A stretch of DNA of 64,000 nucleotides from NCBI RefSeq assembly GCF_003438995.1, contig NZ_QSUN01000004.1, forward strand, positions 186,001-250,000. Direction: 5' to 3'. This document shows positions 1 through 7,636 of the stretch, in pieces. The DNA is from Bacteroides sp. OM05-12 (GTDB taxonomy: Bacteria > Bacteroidota > Bacteroidia > Bacteroidales > Bacteroidaceae). Numbering within the stretch: position 1 is the first letter of the stretch; every line of letters begins with the position of its first letter. A program made the translations under genes and the position numbers. Under the pieces are notes generated by a model. The model searched no databases. It was not told the DNA's origin and worked only from the letters and a program-made list of their open reading frames with translations.

Positions 1-703
1 AATGCGTGAACAAGAGGGAATACAGACAATACGAGTACAACGCGTCATTATGTCGACCGTTGGTATTGTGGCCGTACTTACGGCATTGTTTCTTTTCATC
101 GTATGGAGACAGAAAAAGAAACTTAACCGTAGCTACACCGATCTCTATACTGTCAATCGAGACTTCATCGACACACAGGAGCAACTGATGGCACGTCTGC
201 GTAAGGATAGGGAAACGTTGAAAGAAAAAGAACGTGAAATAGCCGAAATGAAAGAAGAACTCGGTAAAGCTAGAGATACATCAACAGACACACTCAAGGA
301 CGCGCCCAAATATCAGACGAGTAATCTTACCGATGCACAAAGACAGAAGTTGGCTGAAGCGATACAGAATATAATGGAGAACACGCTCGAATTCTGTGAT
401 TGCGACTTCTCACTGGACACGCTTGCCGAGCTTGTCGGTTCCAACAGGGTATACGTCTCGCAGGTTATTAATGACACCTTTCATAAAAATTTCAATAACT
501 ACATAAACCCTTACCGTATACATTTGGCTTGCGCCCGCTTTACGGACACGGCCACTTATAAAAACTTTACCATGAAGGCCATAGCCGAGAGTGTGGGGTT
601 CAAATCGTACACATCATTTGTCAACGTCTTCCGTAAAGTGACAGGAATAACTCCTTTTCTTTACCAGAAAATGGCAAGTCAAGGTATAAAATCATCCGAC
701 TGA
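1..703 (+). CDS. Membrane-anchored AraC-family regulator, 5' truncated by window edge
   Basis: The visible 233 residues begin with a transmembrane helix at about 16-35, continue through a charged coiled coil at about 50-95, and end in an AraC-type double helix-turn-helix at about 110-228 with the typical second-HTH signature (AIAESVGFKSYTSFVNVFRK). Bacteroides has a common class of such regulators with periplasmic or N-terminal TPR repeats, then one membrane helix, then the AraC domain. The reading frame is open to the window edge, so the Met at position 2 is probably internal and the sensor half lies upstream. It would bind DNA from the membrane in response to an unknown signal. The next gene, a large secreted protein 141 bp downstream on the same strand, is a plausible target, but that is inference. 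Confidence 0.85.
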   Translation, partial: MREQEGIQTIRVQRVIMSTVGIVAVLTALFLFIVWRQKKKLNRSYTDLYTVNRDFIDTQEQLMARLRKDRETLKEKEREIAEMKEELGKARDTSTDTLKDAPKYQTSNLTDAQRQKLAEAIQNIMENTLEFCDCDFSLDTLAELVGSNRVYVSQVINDTFHKNFNNYINPYRIHLACARFTDTATYKNFTMKAIAESVGFKSYTSFVNVFRKVTGITPFLYQKMASQGIKSSD

Positions 704-727
704 TACTTGTCTGTACGTAGAAGAGGC

Positions 728-755
728 TTTGAAGATATACAAATTAATAAATTTG
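728..755 (+). promoter_or_regulatory. Putative promoter of the 845-3895 gene
   Basis: A TAAATTTG box at 748-755 matches the Bacteroides -7 consensus TAnnTTTG. A TTTG lies at 728-731, which is 16 bp upstream and slightly closer than the usual 19 bp. This would give a 5' leader of about 80 nt. Confidence 0.4.
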
Positions 756-844
756 AAGAGACTGCATTTGCTGAAAACGTTGTTTTATGCTACTTTCGCT
801 GACGTTCAATTTGCTTTTTTTATTAATCAAATTCCCTTTTCATT

Positions 845-3800
845 ATGAAAAACACACTACTTTTGTTTTTATGCCTGACGGTAATATCCGTAGCGGCAAA
901 GTCGGAAACTAAGTTCGAACAAGGAGAAGCGCAAACACAAAACAAGCGAGTCTCGCCAAACGGCAAGTATCTTGTTGGAGAGAGCAAACAATCGAATCCC
1001 TGGGGACTTGATGGTCTGTTCGGCTATGTAAGTTTTGTACAAGACCTCGAAACAGGAGAAAAAAACTGGATTACATCTTATGATGAGGACGATTTCGCTA
1101 AATTGGGAAGTTTCACCGATGTGACAGACAATAAAGTAATATGCGGTGTAATGAAAGACCCTGAATACGGAATCACTATCACCGAAATGGGATTTACTTA
1201 TACCCTACCGCTCAACGTTGCCGCAGTATGGAAAGATGGAAAGGTAATAAGCCTTGGTCTCGGTACTTATACTACAAGCGATTTTACAAACTTCGCCGAC
1301 GGTAGTTTCGCTATGGCTATATCAAATGATGCGAAAACGGTAGTAGGTTACATCTCGAAGGGCAATTACTCCGTAACTTATCCTTGTGCATGGACCTTCA
1401 ACGAAAGTACAAACAAATATGACTTTAAGCAGTATGCCATACCCGAAGATGCAAGTTTGGCAAGCATTACCGATGTATCGGGTGACGGTTCAATAGCTGT
1501 GGGATACGTTAAGAGAGCATGGAGCACCTATGCATGCTATTGGCCTTCACCCGAAGAATGTATAGTGATAGACGATCCCCATCCTGTGGGCGGCGTGCAG
1601 AGTGATGGCAAGGCGTTAGCCATAAGCAACAATGGCGAGTTTATTGGCCTTACAAACAACGGTGTGGAACCGGCTTTATACATTATAAATAGTAAGGTAC
1701 TGATGACTTTTGGCACATATCGTTATGTATCATCCCTGAACATAGGGGGAGTAACAGACGATGGAGACCTGTTCGGCGATTATTACTACTCAGGCTATGG
1801 CCAAAGTAGACCATTCTGGTATTCTGCAAACAACCAGGTAAAAACCGATTTCAACTACTTCGTGTATCTGTATGCCAATGATATCGAGCTACCTTACAAA
1901 TTCGACTTCTATGCAAGGGAGAACGTATCGTTCAGTGGTGTGTCGACAGATGGTAGTATAATAGCCGGCAATGATACATACGGAAAGCCTTGGATTCTGA
2001 AAGCCGAACCTAAATTCGTGGCGATACCACCTACAATCAGCTCAGTTCCCAACACCAGCGTTTTGGCATTGGGAGAGGTAGAGGTGACCTTTGAACGCGG
2101 AATTGAAACTCATGTTTGGTATCAGGCCAAAGAGTATGTGATATACAGAGACGGTAACGAAGTAGGCCGCATAGCTATAAAAGACTTGGAGGATGGCGCA
2201 ACGACCATAAGTTTCACCGACAAGGGTTTAGACACGGGTACACACTATTACTCCGTAGCCGTTAATTTCATCAATAATAATACCGACACGGAGTTGCTAT
2301 CACCGAAAAGTGAGGAAGGTACGGTTTATATGGAGGAGAATTTTGATTTTCCGCTTTTTGATGACTTTGACAGTAATACGATAACATCAGAGGGTTGGTC
2401 TGTACAACGCGACTATGGTGATCTGGAGACACAGTTCTGGGGATGCGGCCTATACTTTGGTCTTGATGGCAGCAGCTATCTCAATGTAGGTGTAGCTCAA
2501 TCGCAACCCTATTCTTTCTCAATTGTGTCACGCCACCTCGATGCACGCGACAAAAAGAATGTATATATTTCATTTGCACGCTTATGGCGGTATGCAAACA
2601 GCGACGAGTGGGATATCACGAAAGACAGCCTTAGTATTGAAATAAGCACTAACGATATTGAATGGACTGTTGCCCGGGAGTACGCTCTAAGCGAAGTTCC
2701 TCCCTATGCATGGAACTTTGAATATACCGACCTGACCTCATATGCGGCAGGTAAGACATTCCAAGTTCGTCTGCGTGTTCACGGTCAGGCTTTGGCACAG
2801 TATATCTGGAATTTCGATAACTTGAGAATAGATGAAAAGCCCGAGCACGAAGCCACAGCCGGAACTATCGGTGCCTGTCTGTCTGACGGTGCATTCCGTG
2901 TGACGTGGAGAAATTCTTTCGGTGCTTATATGCTCAACTACCTCGGCAATAACCAATATAATGTAGAACCGAAAGCGCTCGGTAACGAAGGCAAGCCGCT
3001 AATAGCAGTCAACAAATTCGATGCGGAGGAAATGGCGATGTACAAAGGTAAGTATCTGACATCCGTAAGCACACAGCTCAGCTACTACGAAACGGAAGAT
3101 CCGACACCTATACGCGCGGCAATCGTGATTTATGAGGATGGTAAGCTCATCCGCGACCAAGAAATGATCGATGCGCCCTACAACGAGTATATAACTGTGA
3201 ATCTTGACGAGCCTATGCTCATTGACGGTACAAAAGAGATAATGGTCGGCTTGAAGTTGTTAGAATATGGTGCAGATCAGATACCTATTATATACCACAA
3301 CACAAACTCATATGCTGACGGTAAGAGTAATATCTACTCTGAAGATGATGGTAAGACATGGCTCAATCTGGCTGACTACTACGAAACAATACCCGAACAT
3401 GAAACTGACGGCTACGGAAGTTGGCTCATCACGGCCAACGTGACCGACACGCCTGAAGCAGAGGATACTGAAATAGATCTCAACCAGTATGGCTATCAAG
3501 TTTACAAGAACGGACAAATGTTTGGCAAGGTATTCACCCACTATCTACAAGGATGGTTCAATGACCCGACAAGCGTACAAGGAGACACCTACCAAGTAAG
3601 AACTTTCTACTTCGACGGTACAGTATCCGAAATCTCTGAAACGATGACCAATAACGGTCAAACAGGTATCAAAGAGATAGAAACCAACGACAGTGAAAAT
3701 GCTTATATGGTAAAAGACGGAACATTGTTCATCAACGGTGACAATGACAAAGTAGCTCTTTATAACGTTGCAGGCATAAAACTCTATGAGGGTAATGCCA

Positions 3801-3895
3801 ACAACATCAATCTGAACAACTTTGGTAAGGGTCTGCTTATCCTGAAAGTCTACGGCAAGAACGGCAACACTGAAACATACAAGTTCATGTTCTGA
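845..3895 (+). CDS. Large secreted protein with propeller-like repeats, jelly-roll domain and Por/T9SS-like C-terminal tail
   Basis: The protein has 1016 residues. A signal peptide covers about residues 1-19. Residues 35-400 contain repeated segments of the type SNDAKTVVGYI, SGDGSIAVGYV and STDGSIIAGND, which resemble HAF-like repeats of extracellular beta-propellers. A region at about 500-665, ending in WNFDNLRI, looks like a choice-of-anchor J or MAM-type jelly roll. The last 65 or so residues form a Por-type sorting tail (VALYNVAGIKLYEG and LLILKVYGKNG). The protein is therefore extracellular or surface associated. Its function is unknown. A hairpin terminator follows, so it is probably monocistronic or the end of the unit with the upstream AraC gene. 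Confidence 0.75.
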   Translation: MKNTLLLFLCLTVISVAAKSETKFEQGEAQTQNKRVSPNGKYLVGESKQSNPWGLDGLFGYVSFVQDLETGEKNWITSYDEDDFAKLGSFTDVTDNKVICGVMKDPEYGITITEMGFTYTLPLNVAAVWKDGKVISLGLGTYTTSDFTNFADGSFAMAISNDAKTVVGYISKGNYSVTYPCAWTFNESTNKYDFKQYAIPEDASLASITDVSGDGSIAVGYVKRAWSTYACYWPSPEECIVIDDPHPVGGVQSDGKALAISNNGEFIGLTNNGVEPALYIINSKVLMTFGTYRYVSSLNIGGVTDDGDLFGDYYYSGYGQSRPFWYSANNQVKTDFNYFVYLYANDIELPYKFDFYARENVSFSGVSTDGSIIAGNDTYGKPWILKAEPKFVAIPPTISSVPNTSVLALGEVEVTFERGIETHVWYQAKEYVIYRDGNEVGRIAIKDLEDGATTISFTDKGLDTGTHYYSVAVNFINNNTDTELLSPKSEEGTVYMEENFDFPLFDDFDSNTITSEGWSVQRDYGDLETQFWGCGLYFGLDGSSYLNVGVAQSQPYSFSIVSRHLDARDKKNVYISFARLWRYANSDEWDITKDSLSIEISTNDIEWTVAREYALSEVPPYAWNFEYTDLTSYAAGKTFQVRLRVHGQALAQYIWNFDNLRIDEKPEHEATAGTIGACLSDGAFRVTWRNSFGAYMLNYLGNNQYNVEPKALGNEGKPLIAVNKFDAEEMAMYKGKYLTSVSTQLSYYETEDPTPIRAAIVIYEDGKLIRDQEMIDAPYNEYITVNLDEPMLIDGTKEIMVGLKLLEYGADQIPIIYHNTNSYADGKSNIYSEDDGKTWLNLADYYETIPEHETDGYGSWLITANVTDTPEAEDTEIDLNQYGYQVYKNGQMFGKVFTHYLQGWFNDPTSVQGDTYQVRTFYFDGTVSEISETMTNNGQTGIKEIETNDSENAYMVKDGTLFINGDNDKVALYNVAGIKLYEGNANNINLNNFGKGLLILKVYGKNGNTETYKFMF

Positions 3896-3919
3896 ACCCA
3901 TAATATGTAGAGAGTAAGC

Positions 3920-3976
3920 GAAAGGCGCGGCATTTCCTGCAATATAACATTGCGGAAACACTGCGCCTTTCATTTA
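3920..3976 (+). terminator. Long hairpin, likely terminator of the 845-3895 gene
   Basis: The outer stem GAAAGGCGC (3920-3928) pairs with GCGCCTTTC (3963-3971). An inner stem (3933-3943 with 3949-3958) extends the fold. The T-rich tail ATTTATTCT follows. Confidence 0.6.
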
Positions 3977-4125
3977 TTCTATAAAAGATAAAGCATGTTC
4001 TTGTTAAGGGTGGCTCCTATAAAATTCATAATTATCTCTATTAATCCGTCATATAATGAATAAAAAATGGCATATTTGTATGGTATATGACAGACTAAAG
4101 TATAAACCAGATAAGAAAGAGTACT

Positions 4126-4845
4126 ATGAACGTCTCCACTTTCATCCAAAACTATACAGAGGCTTTCGGAGAGCATGCTCCCCTACCCCTACTGTTCTTT
4201 TATAGTGACACACCACTGGCAGATACAGAAAAGATAAACGGTTGTTTCTTTAAAGGATTGCATACTGTACGCAAAGGCAATCCTGTCAGCCTGAACGCAG
4301 ATGTTATCGGTTGCGGAGGCGGTAAGTTCTATACCGGCTTTTCCGAGATGCCCGAACGTGTGCCGGGTTTCGTTTCCATCAAAGAGCGATATAAACAAAT
4401 GCCCGAAATGGTAATAGACTTCATCAGGCAGTTGGATGTTCGACAAACAGATAAAAAATATCTGAACTTTGTCCGCATCGACCAAGTAGAAAGTTTCGAT
4501 AACATGGAAGGCTTGTTATTCTTTGCCACGCCCGACATACTTTCCGGTTTATGTGCATGGGCATTCTATGACAACAACGCTCAGGGTGCTGTAACTACCT
4601 TATTCGGCTCCGGATGCTCGAACATCATTTCCACAGCCACGCAGGAGAACCGGATAAACGGTAATCGTACTTTTATCGGTTTGTTTGATCCCTCAGTCCG
4701 TCCGTATATAGAAGCCAATGAACTTAGTTTCGTCATTCCTCGCTGCCGTTTCAAAACAATGTACGAAACCATGAGAGAATGTTGCCTGTTCAATACACAC
4801 GCGTGGGCAAAAGTAAAAGAACGTATCAACTCCGGGACAGAATAA
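4126..4845 (+). CDS. DUF169 family protein
   Basis: The protein has 239 residues and is cytoplasmic, without a signal peptide. The overall pattern matches the DUF169 family: an early APLPLLFFYSD segment, a central GGGKFYTGF glycine-rich cysteine-adjacent motif, PERVPGFVSIKERYKQMP, and SGCSNIISTATQENR near residues 165-180. The conserved cysteines (CGGGKFY, GSGCSN) may bind a metal or cofactor, but no activity is established for the family. It is followed 26 bp later by a GNAT gene on the same strand and may be co-transcribed with it. Confidence 0.75.
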   Translation: MNVSTFIQNYTEAFGEHAPLPLLFFYSDTPLADTEKINGCFFKGLHTVRKGNPVSLNADVIGCGGGKFYTGFSEMPERVPGFVSIKERYKQMPEMVIDFIRQLDVRQTDKKYLNFVRIDQVESFDNMEGLLFFATPDILSGLCAWAFYDNNAQGAVTTLFGSGCSNIISTATQENRINGNRTFIGLFDPSVRPYIEANELSFVIPRCRFKTMYETMRECCLFNTHAWAKVKERINSGTE

Positions 4846-4871
4846 TACATGCAGATAAACGATAACAGATT

Positions 4872-5303
4872 ATGATTCGCAAACTAAGAAAAGAAGAATT
4901 CACTCAAGCGGCAGAATTATCCTTGGAAGTCTTTTCTCAATGTGGCGCGGAAGATTTCAACACTGAAGGGTTGGAAACATTCAAGAGCTTTGTCTACAGT
5001 AATGAATTGATGAATGAACTGACGATTTACGGAGCATTCGACAAAGAAACATTGATAGGTGCTTTGGGTACAAAACGGGAAGGCACGCATATTTCCTTAT
5101 TTTTTATCCGTCCGGAATACCATCGGAAAGGTATCGGACGAAAACTTTTCGACTTTGCGCTCTGCGATAATCCTGTACGGGAAATGACGGTTAATTCTTC
5201 ATCCTATGCCGTCGAGTTCTATCAAAGTCTGGGATTCAGGCAAGTGTGCGAGCAACAAGAGACCAACGGGCTGAAATATACCCCCATGAAGCGAATATCC
5301 TGA
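4872..5303 (+). CDS. GNAT-family N-acetyltransferase
   Basis: The protein has 143 residues, the normal size of a single GNAT domain. The acetyl-CoA-binding motif A is visible as FIRPEYHRKGIGRKLFDFAL (about residues 78-97), matching RxxGxG/A. Motif B ends with AVEFYQSLGFRQV. The substrate cannot be inferred. It starts 26 bp after the DUF169 gene. Confidence 0.85.
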   Translation: MIRKLRKEEFTQAAELSLEVFSQCGAEDFNTEGLETFKSFVYSNELMNELTIYGAFDKETLIGALGTKREGTHISLFFIRPEYHRKGIGRKLFDFALCDNPVREMTVNSSSYAVEFYQSLGFRQVCEQQETNGLKYTPMKRIS

Positions 5304-5345
5304 AACATTTCCACCGTAATCTGCCTGTTTCTCCACAAAAGGATG

Positions 5346-5353
5346 TACCTTTG
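5346..5353 (+). promoter_or_regulatory. -7 box of the DUF6078-like gene promoter
   Basis: TACCTTTG matches the Bacteroides -7 consensus TAnnTTTG and lies 36 bp before the start codon. No clear -33 TTTG is present; TGTTT at 5326-5330 is the nearest candidate. Confidence 0.45.
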
Positions 5354-5389
5354 TTACATTAATAATTTACAATAAAAACGAACTTATAA

Positions 5390-5836
5390 ATGAAATCAGG
5401 TTTCGATTACAACACATTCCCATATAGTTTTATTCATTGTCTGAATGAGCAATGTCTTCGCGGCAAAGATTGTCTCCGACGTCAAATGGGACTCCACATA
5501 CCGGCAGAACGTGGTTCCGTAACGGTAGTCAATCCTTCTGGCATTGCTCCTACAGGAGAAAACTGCCGTTATTTCCTATCCGATCAGCCTCAACAATACG
5601 CGCGGGGAATAAGCCACCTATTGGATCGTCTGCCGCATAATGACGCGGTGAGCATCAAACAGCAAATGGTGGGATATTTCGGAAAGACCACCTATTACAG
5701 ATGTTACCGCAAAGAACGGCTTATCAAGCCTTGCGAACAGGAATATATCCGAAAGATATTCCGAAACAGAGGGTTGACCGAAGCTCCGGTATTCGATGAA
5801 TACGTGGAATACTATAACCTCGATATGGATAAGTAA
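5390..5836 (+). CDS. DUF6078-like protein
   Basis: The protein has 148 residues and no signal peptide or membrane segment. The N-terminal third has spaced cysteines (IHCLNEQCLRGKDCLRRQMG, about residues 16-35). They could form a small metal site, followed later by a conserved-looking block around CRYFLSD and a YYRCYRKERLI segment. It resembles a small family of unknown function common in Bacteroides. No biochemical role can be assigned. It has its own putative promoter and is followed by the 23-bp repeat array. Confidence 0.55.
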   Translation: MKSGFDYNTFPYSFIHCLNEQCLRGKDCLRRQMGLHIPAERGSVTVVNPSGIAPTGENCRYFLSDQPQQYARGISHLLDRLPHNDAVSIKQQMVGYFGKTTYYRCYRKERLIKPCEQEYIRKIFRNRGLTEAPVFDEYVEYYNLDMDK

Positions 5837-5863
5837 AGGGAGTCCGGTTAGTTCCTCCCTTAT

Positions 5864-5937
5864 GGAACAAAAGTTTCACAATATATGAAACAATTGTTCC
5901 ACAAAATATGAAACTAAAGTTCCATATATTATGAAAC
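5864..5937. repeat. Three and a half tandem 23-bp units, each containing a GRAAC-N4-GTTYC palindrome
   Basis: GRAAC occurs at 5864, 5887, 5910 and 5933, exactly 23 bp apart. GTTYC occurs at 5873, 5896 and 5919, also exactly 23 bp apart. Each unit therefore holds a 14-bp inverted repeat separated by AT-rich spacer. The array lies directly upstream of the SDR gene at 5968 and is a candidate multi-site operator. Confidence 0.8.
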
Positions 5938-5967
5938 TATCTCATCTTAACCAGCATCTTAAAGAAT

Positions 5968-6828
5968 ATGGCGGATAATTACATAGAAAAGCAATACGAG
6001 CAGTACCAAGCGAGAAAGGCCGCATGGGAGAAAGCCCATAAATACGGGAAAAAGAAAGCAAACGCTTCTTCCTCCATTAAACCGGAGCAGAAGCAGCAGC
6101 GGGTATTCGTGACCGGAGGTGCCGAAGGTATTGGCAAAGCAATTGTAAAAGCATTCTGCGAAAAGAACTGTCTTGTAGCTTTCTGCGATAAGAATGAAGC
6201 ATCGGGGCAACAGACGGCACAAGAAACGGGAGCAACCTTCTATCCGGCAGACGTCAGCGACAAGGACGCTCTCGAAAGCTGTATGAAAAATATTTTTAAG
6301 GAATGGGGAGACATCGACATCATTATCAACAATGCAGGTATCAGCGAATTTTCTCCCATCACCGAGACCGATGTAGAAACGTTTGATAAGATTCTGACGG
6401 TTAATCTGCGTCCGGCATTCATCACCTCACGGTTGCTCGCCCTCCACCGTCAATCCCTGCCCGTTCCCAATCCGTATGGAAGAATCATCAACATCTGCTC
6501 CACCCGCTATCTGATGAGTGAACCCGGCAGCGAAGGATATGCCGCATCCAAAGGCGGGATTTACTCACTGACACACGCGCTTGCGCTGTCACTTGCCGAA
6601 TGGCATATCACAGTCAACTCCATTGCACCGGGTTGGATACAAACACATGATTATGAGCAACTCAGACAAGAAGACCACACGCAGCATCCGTCCGGACGAG
6701 TAGGCAAGCCCGAAGATATTGCCCGTATGTGTGTATTCATTTGTCAGGAAGAGAATGATTTCATCAATGGAGAAAACATTACGATTGATGGAGGAATGAC
6801 AAAGAAAATGATCTATGTGGAGGATTGA
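5968..6828 (+). CDS. Short-chain dehydrogenase/reductase (SDR)
   Basis: The protein has 286 residues. A lysine-rich extension of about 45 residues precedes the Rossmann domain. The NAD(P)-binding motif is VTGGAEGIGKAI, followed by the INNAG structural motif, a serine in ICSTRYL, and the catalytic YxxxK in GYAASKGGIYS. The C-terminal FINGENITIDGGMTKK segment is typical of classical SDRs such as FabG-like enzymes. The charged N-terminal extension is unusual for the family. The substrate is unknown. The gene lies 30 bp downstream of the 23-bp palindrome array, which probably controls it. Confidence 0.88.
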   Translation: MADNYIEKQYEQYQARKAAWEKAHKYGKKKANASSSIKPEQKQQRVFVTGGAEGIGKAIVKAFCEKNCLVAFCDKNEASGQQTAQETGATFYPADVSDKDALESCMKNIFKEWGDIDIIINNAGISEFSPITETDVETFDKILTVNLRPAFITSRLLALHRQSLPVPNPYGRIINICSTRYLMSEPGSEGYAASKGGIYSLTHALALSLAEWHITVNSIAPGWIQTHDYEQLRQEDHTQHPSGRVGKPEDIARMCVFICQEENDFINGENITIDGGMTKKMIYVED

Positions 6829-6849
6829 TCCAACCTTAAACGTCTCCCG

Positions 6850-7065
6850 TTAATGCCGATGCAGACGTTTCGGACTCCCATGCCAGGAACATCCTAAACA
6901 GTAAACTTCGGTCAAATCATATCCATCCAAGGAAGAGGAAGCGTCCTTGGGAATGATTTCCCCTTCTTTAGATACATATACAGGCAGGCGTTCTCCGTGT
7001 TGGTTCATCACACAGAAAACGCCGACCTCACATTGAGGACACAGTAATTTTCTTACCGGTTTCAT
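6850..7065 (-). CDS. Small zinc-ribbon-like protein
   Basis: The protein has 71 residues. Two cysteine pairs (LCPQC near the N-terminus and YCLGC near the C-terminus) suggest a zinc ribbon. A basic tail RLHRH follows. It starts 3 bp after the stop codon of the MaoC-like gene, so the two are almost certainly co-transcribed. No family name can be given with confidence. Confidence 0.6.
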   Translation of the reverse strand: MKPVRKLLCPQCEVGVFCVMNQHGERLPVYVSKEGEIIPKDASSSLDGYDLTEVYCLGCSWHGSPKRLHRH

Positions 7066-7068
7066 CTT

Positions 7069-7533
7069 TTAATTAAAGTAATATAGGAAAACAGCTATTC
7101 CTTCGAGCGCTTTCTTAGGCTGATCCTTAATTTCAATCGTAAACTTAATCTCGGCTTTCGCCACACCACGCAGGTTCTGCAAAGAATGAAGACTTGCCAC
7201 CAAACGAATACTTTGTCCTGACAGCACAGCCTGTCCGAACTTCATTTTATCGATTCCATAGTTAATCATCATCTTCAGATTATTCACTTCGATAATCTGA
7301 TTCCATAGATACGGAAGCATCGACAACGTCAGATATCCATGCGCAATGGTACTATGGAAAGGACTCTCCACTTTAGCACGCTCTGCATCCACATGAATCC
7401 ATTGATGATCCAAAGTAGCATCAGCAAACAAATTAATACGCTCCTGAGAAAGCTCGACATAGTCGGAAGCACCGATTTGCTGACCTATCAACTTCTCAAA
7501 ATCTTCATACGAATTGATTATTACCTTATCCAT
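7069..7533 (-). CDS. MaoC-like dehydratase (hotdog fold)
   Basis: The protein has 154 residues, the length of a single-domain MaoC/(R)-hydratase. The hotdog catalytic region is visible as FADATLDHQWIHVD followed by FHSTIAHGYLTLSMLP, where the Asp of FADATxDHQ and the His of IHVD correspond to the (R)-hydratase catalytic pair. It would hydrate or dehydrate enoyl-CoA or acyl-thioesters in the cytoplasm. It leads a two-gene minus-strand unit with the small zinc-ribbon gene. A putative promoter lies 34 bp upstream and overlaps the divergent promoter of the RluA gene. Confidence 0.85.
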   Translation of the reverse strand: MDKVIINSYEDFEKLIGQQIGASDYVELSQERINLFADATLDHQWIHVDAERAKVESPFHSTIAHGYLTLSMLPYLWNQIIEVNNLKMMINYGIDKMKFGQAVLSGQSIRLVASLHSLQNLRGVAKAEIKFTIEIKDQPKKALEGIAVFLYYFN

Positions 7534-7566
7534 ATTCCTCGTTTTAATGAATTATTTAATCTGCTG

Positions 7567-7574
7567 CAAAAGTA
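7567..7574 (-). promoter_or_regulatory. -7 box of the MaoC-like gene promoter
   Basis: On the minus strand this reads TACTTTTG, matching TAnnTTTG, and lies 34 bp before the MaoC start codon. It is arranged back to back with the plus-strand box at 7593-7600. Confidence 0.45.
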
Positions 7575-7592
7575 CGAAAAAATTAAAATACT

Positions 7593-7600
7593 TACCTTTG
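7593..7600 (+). promoter_or_regulatory. -7 box of the RluA-family gene promoter
   Basis: TACCTTTG matches TAnnTTTG and lies 36 bp before the start codon at 7637. No clear -33 TTTG precedes it. Confidence 0.45.
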
Positions 7601-7636
7601 TACGCAAGATTATAAATCTTTAAATAAAACAGATAC

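Noticed and set aside
5864..5937. Plasmid-type replication origin from the 23-bp iterons
   Set aside because: No replication initiator gene is nearby and the surroundings are ordinary chromosomal genes.
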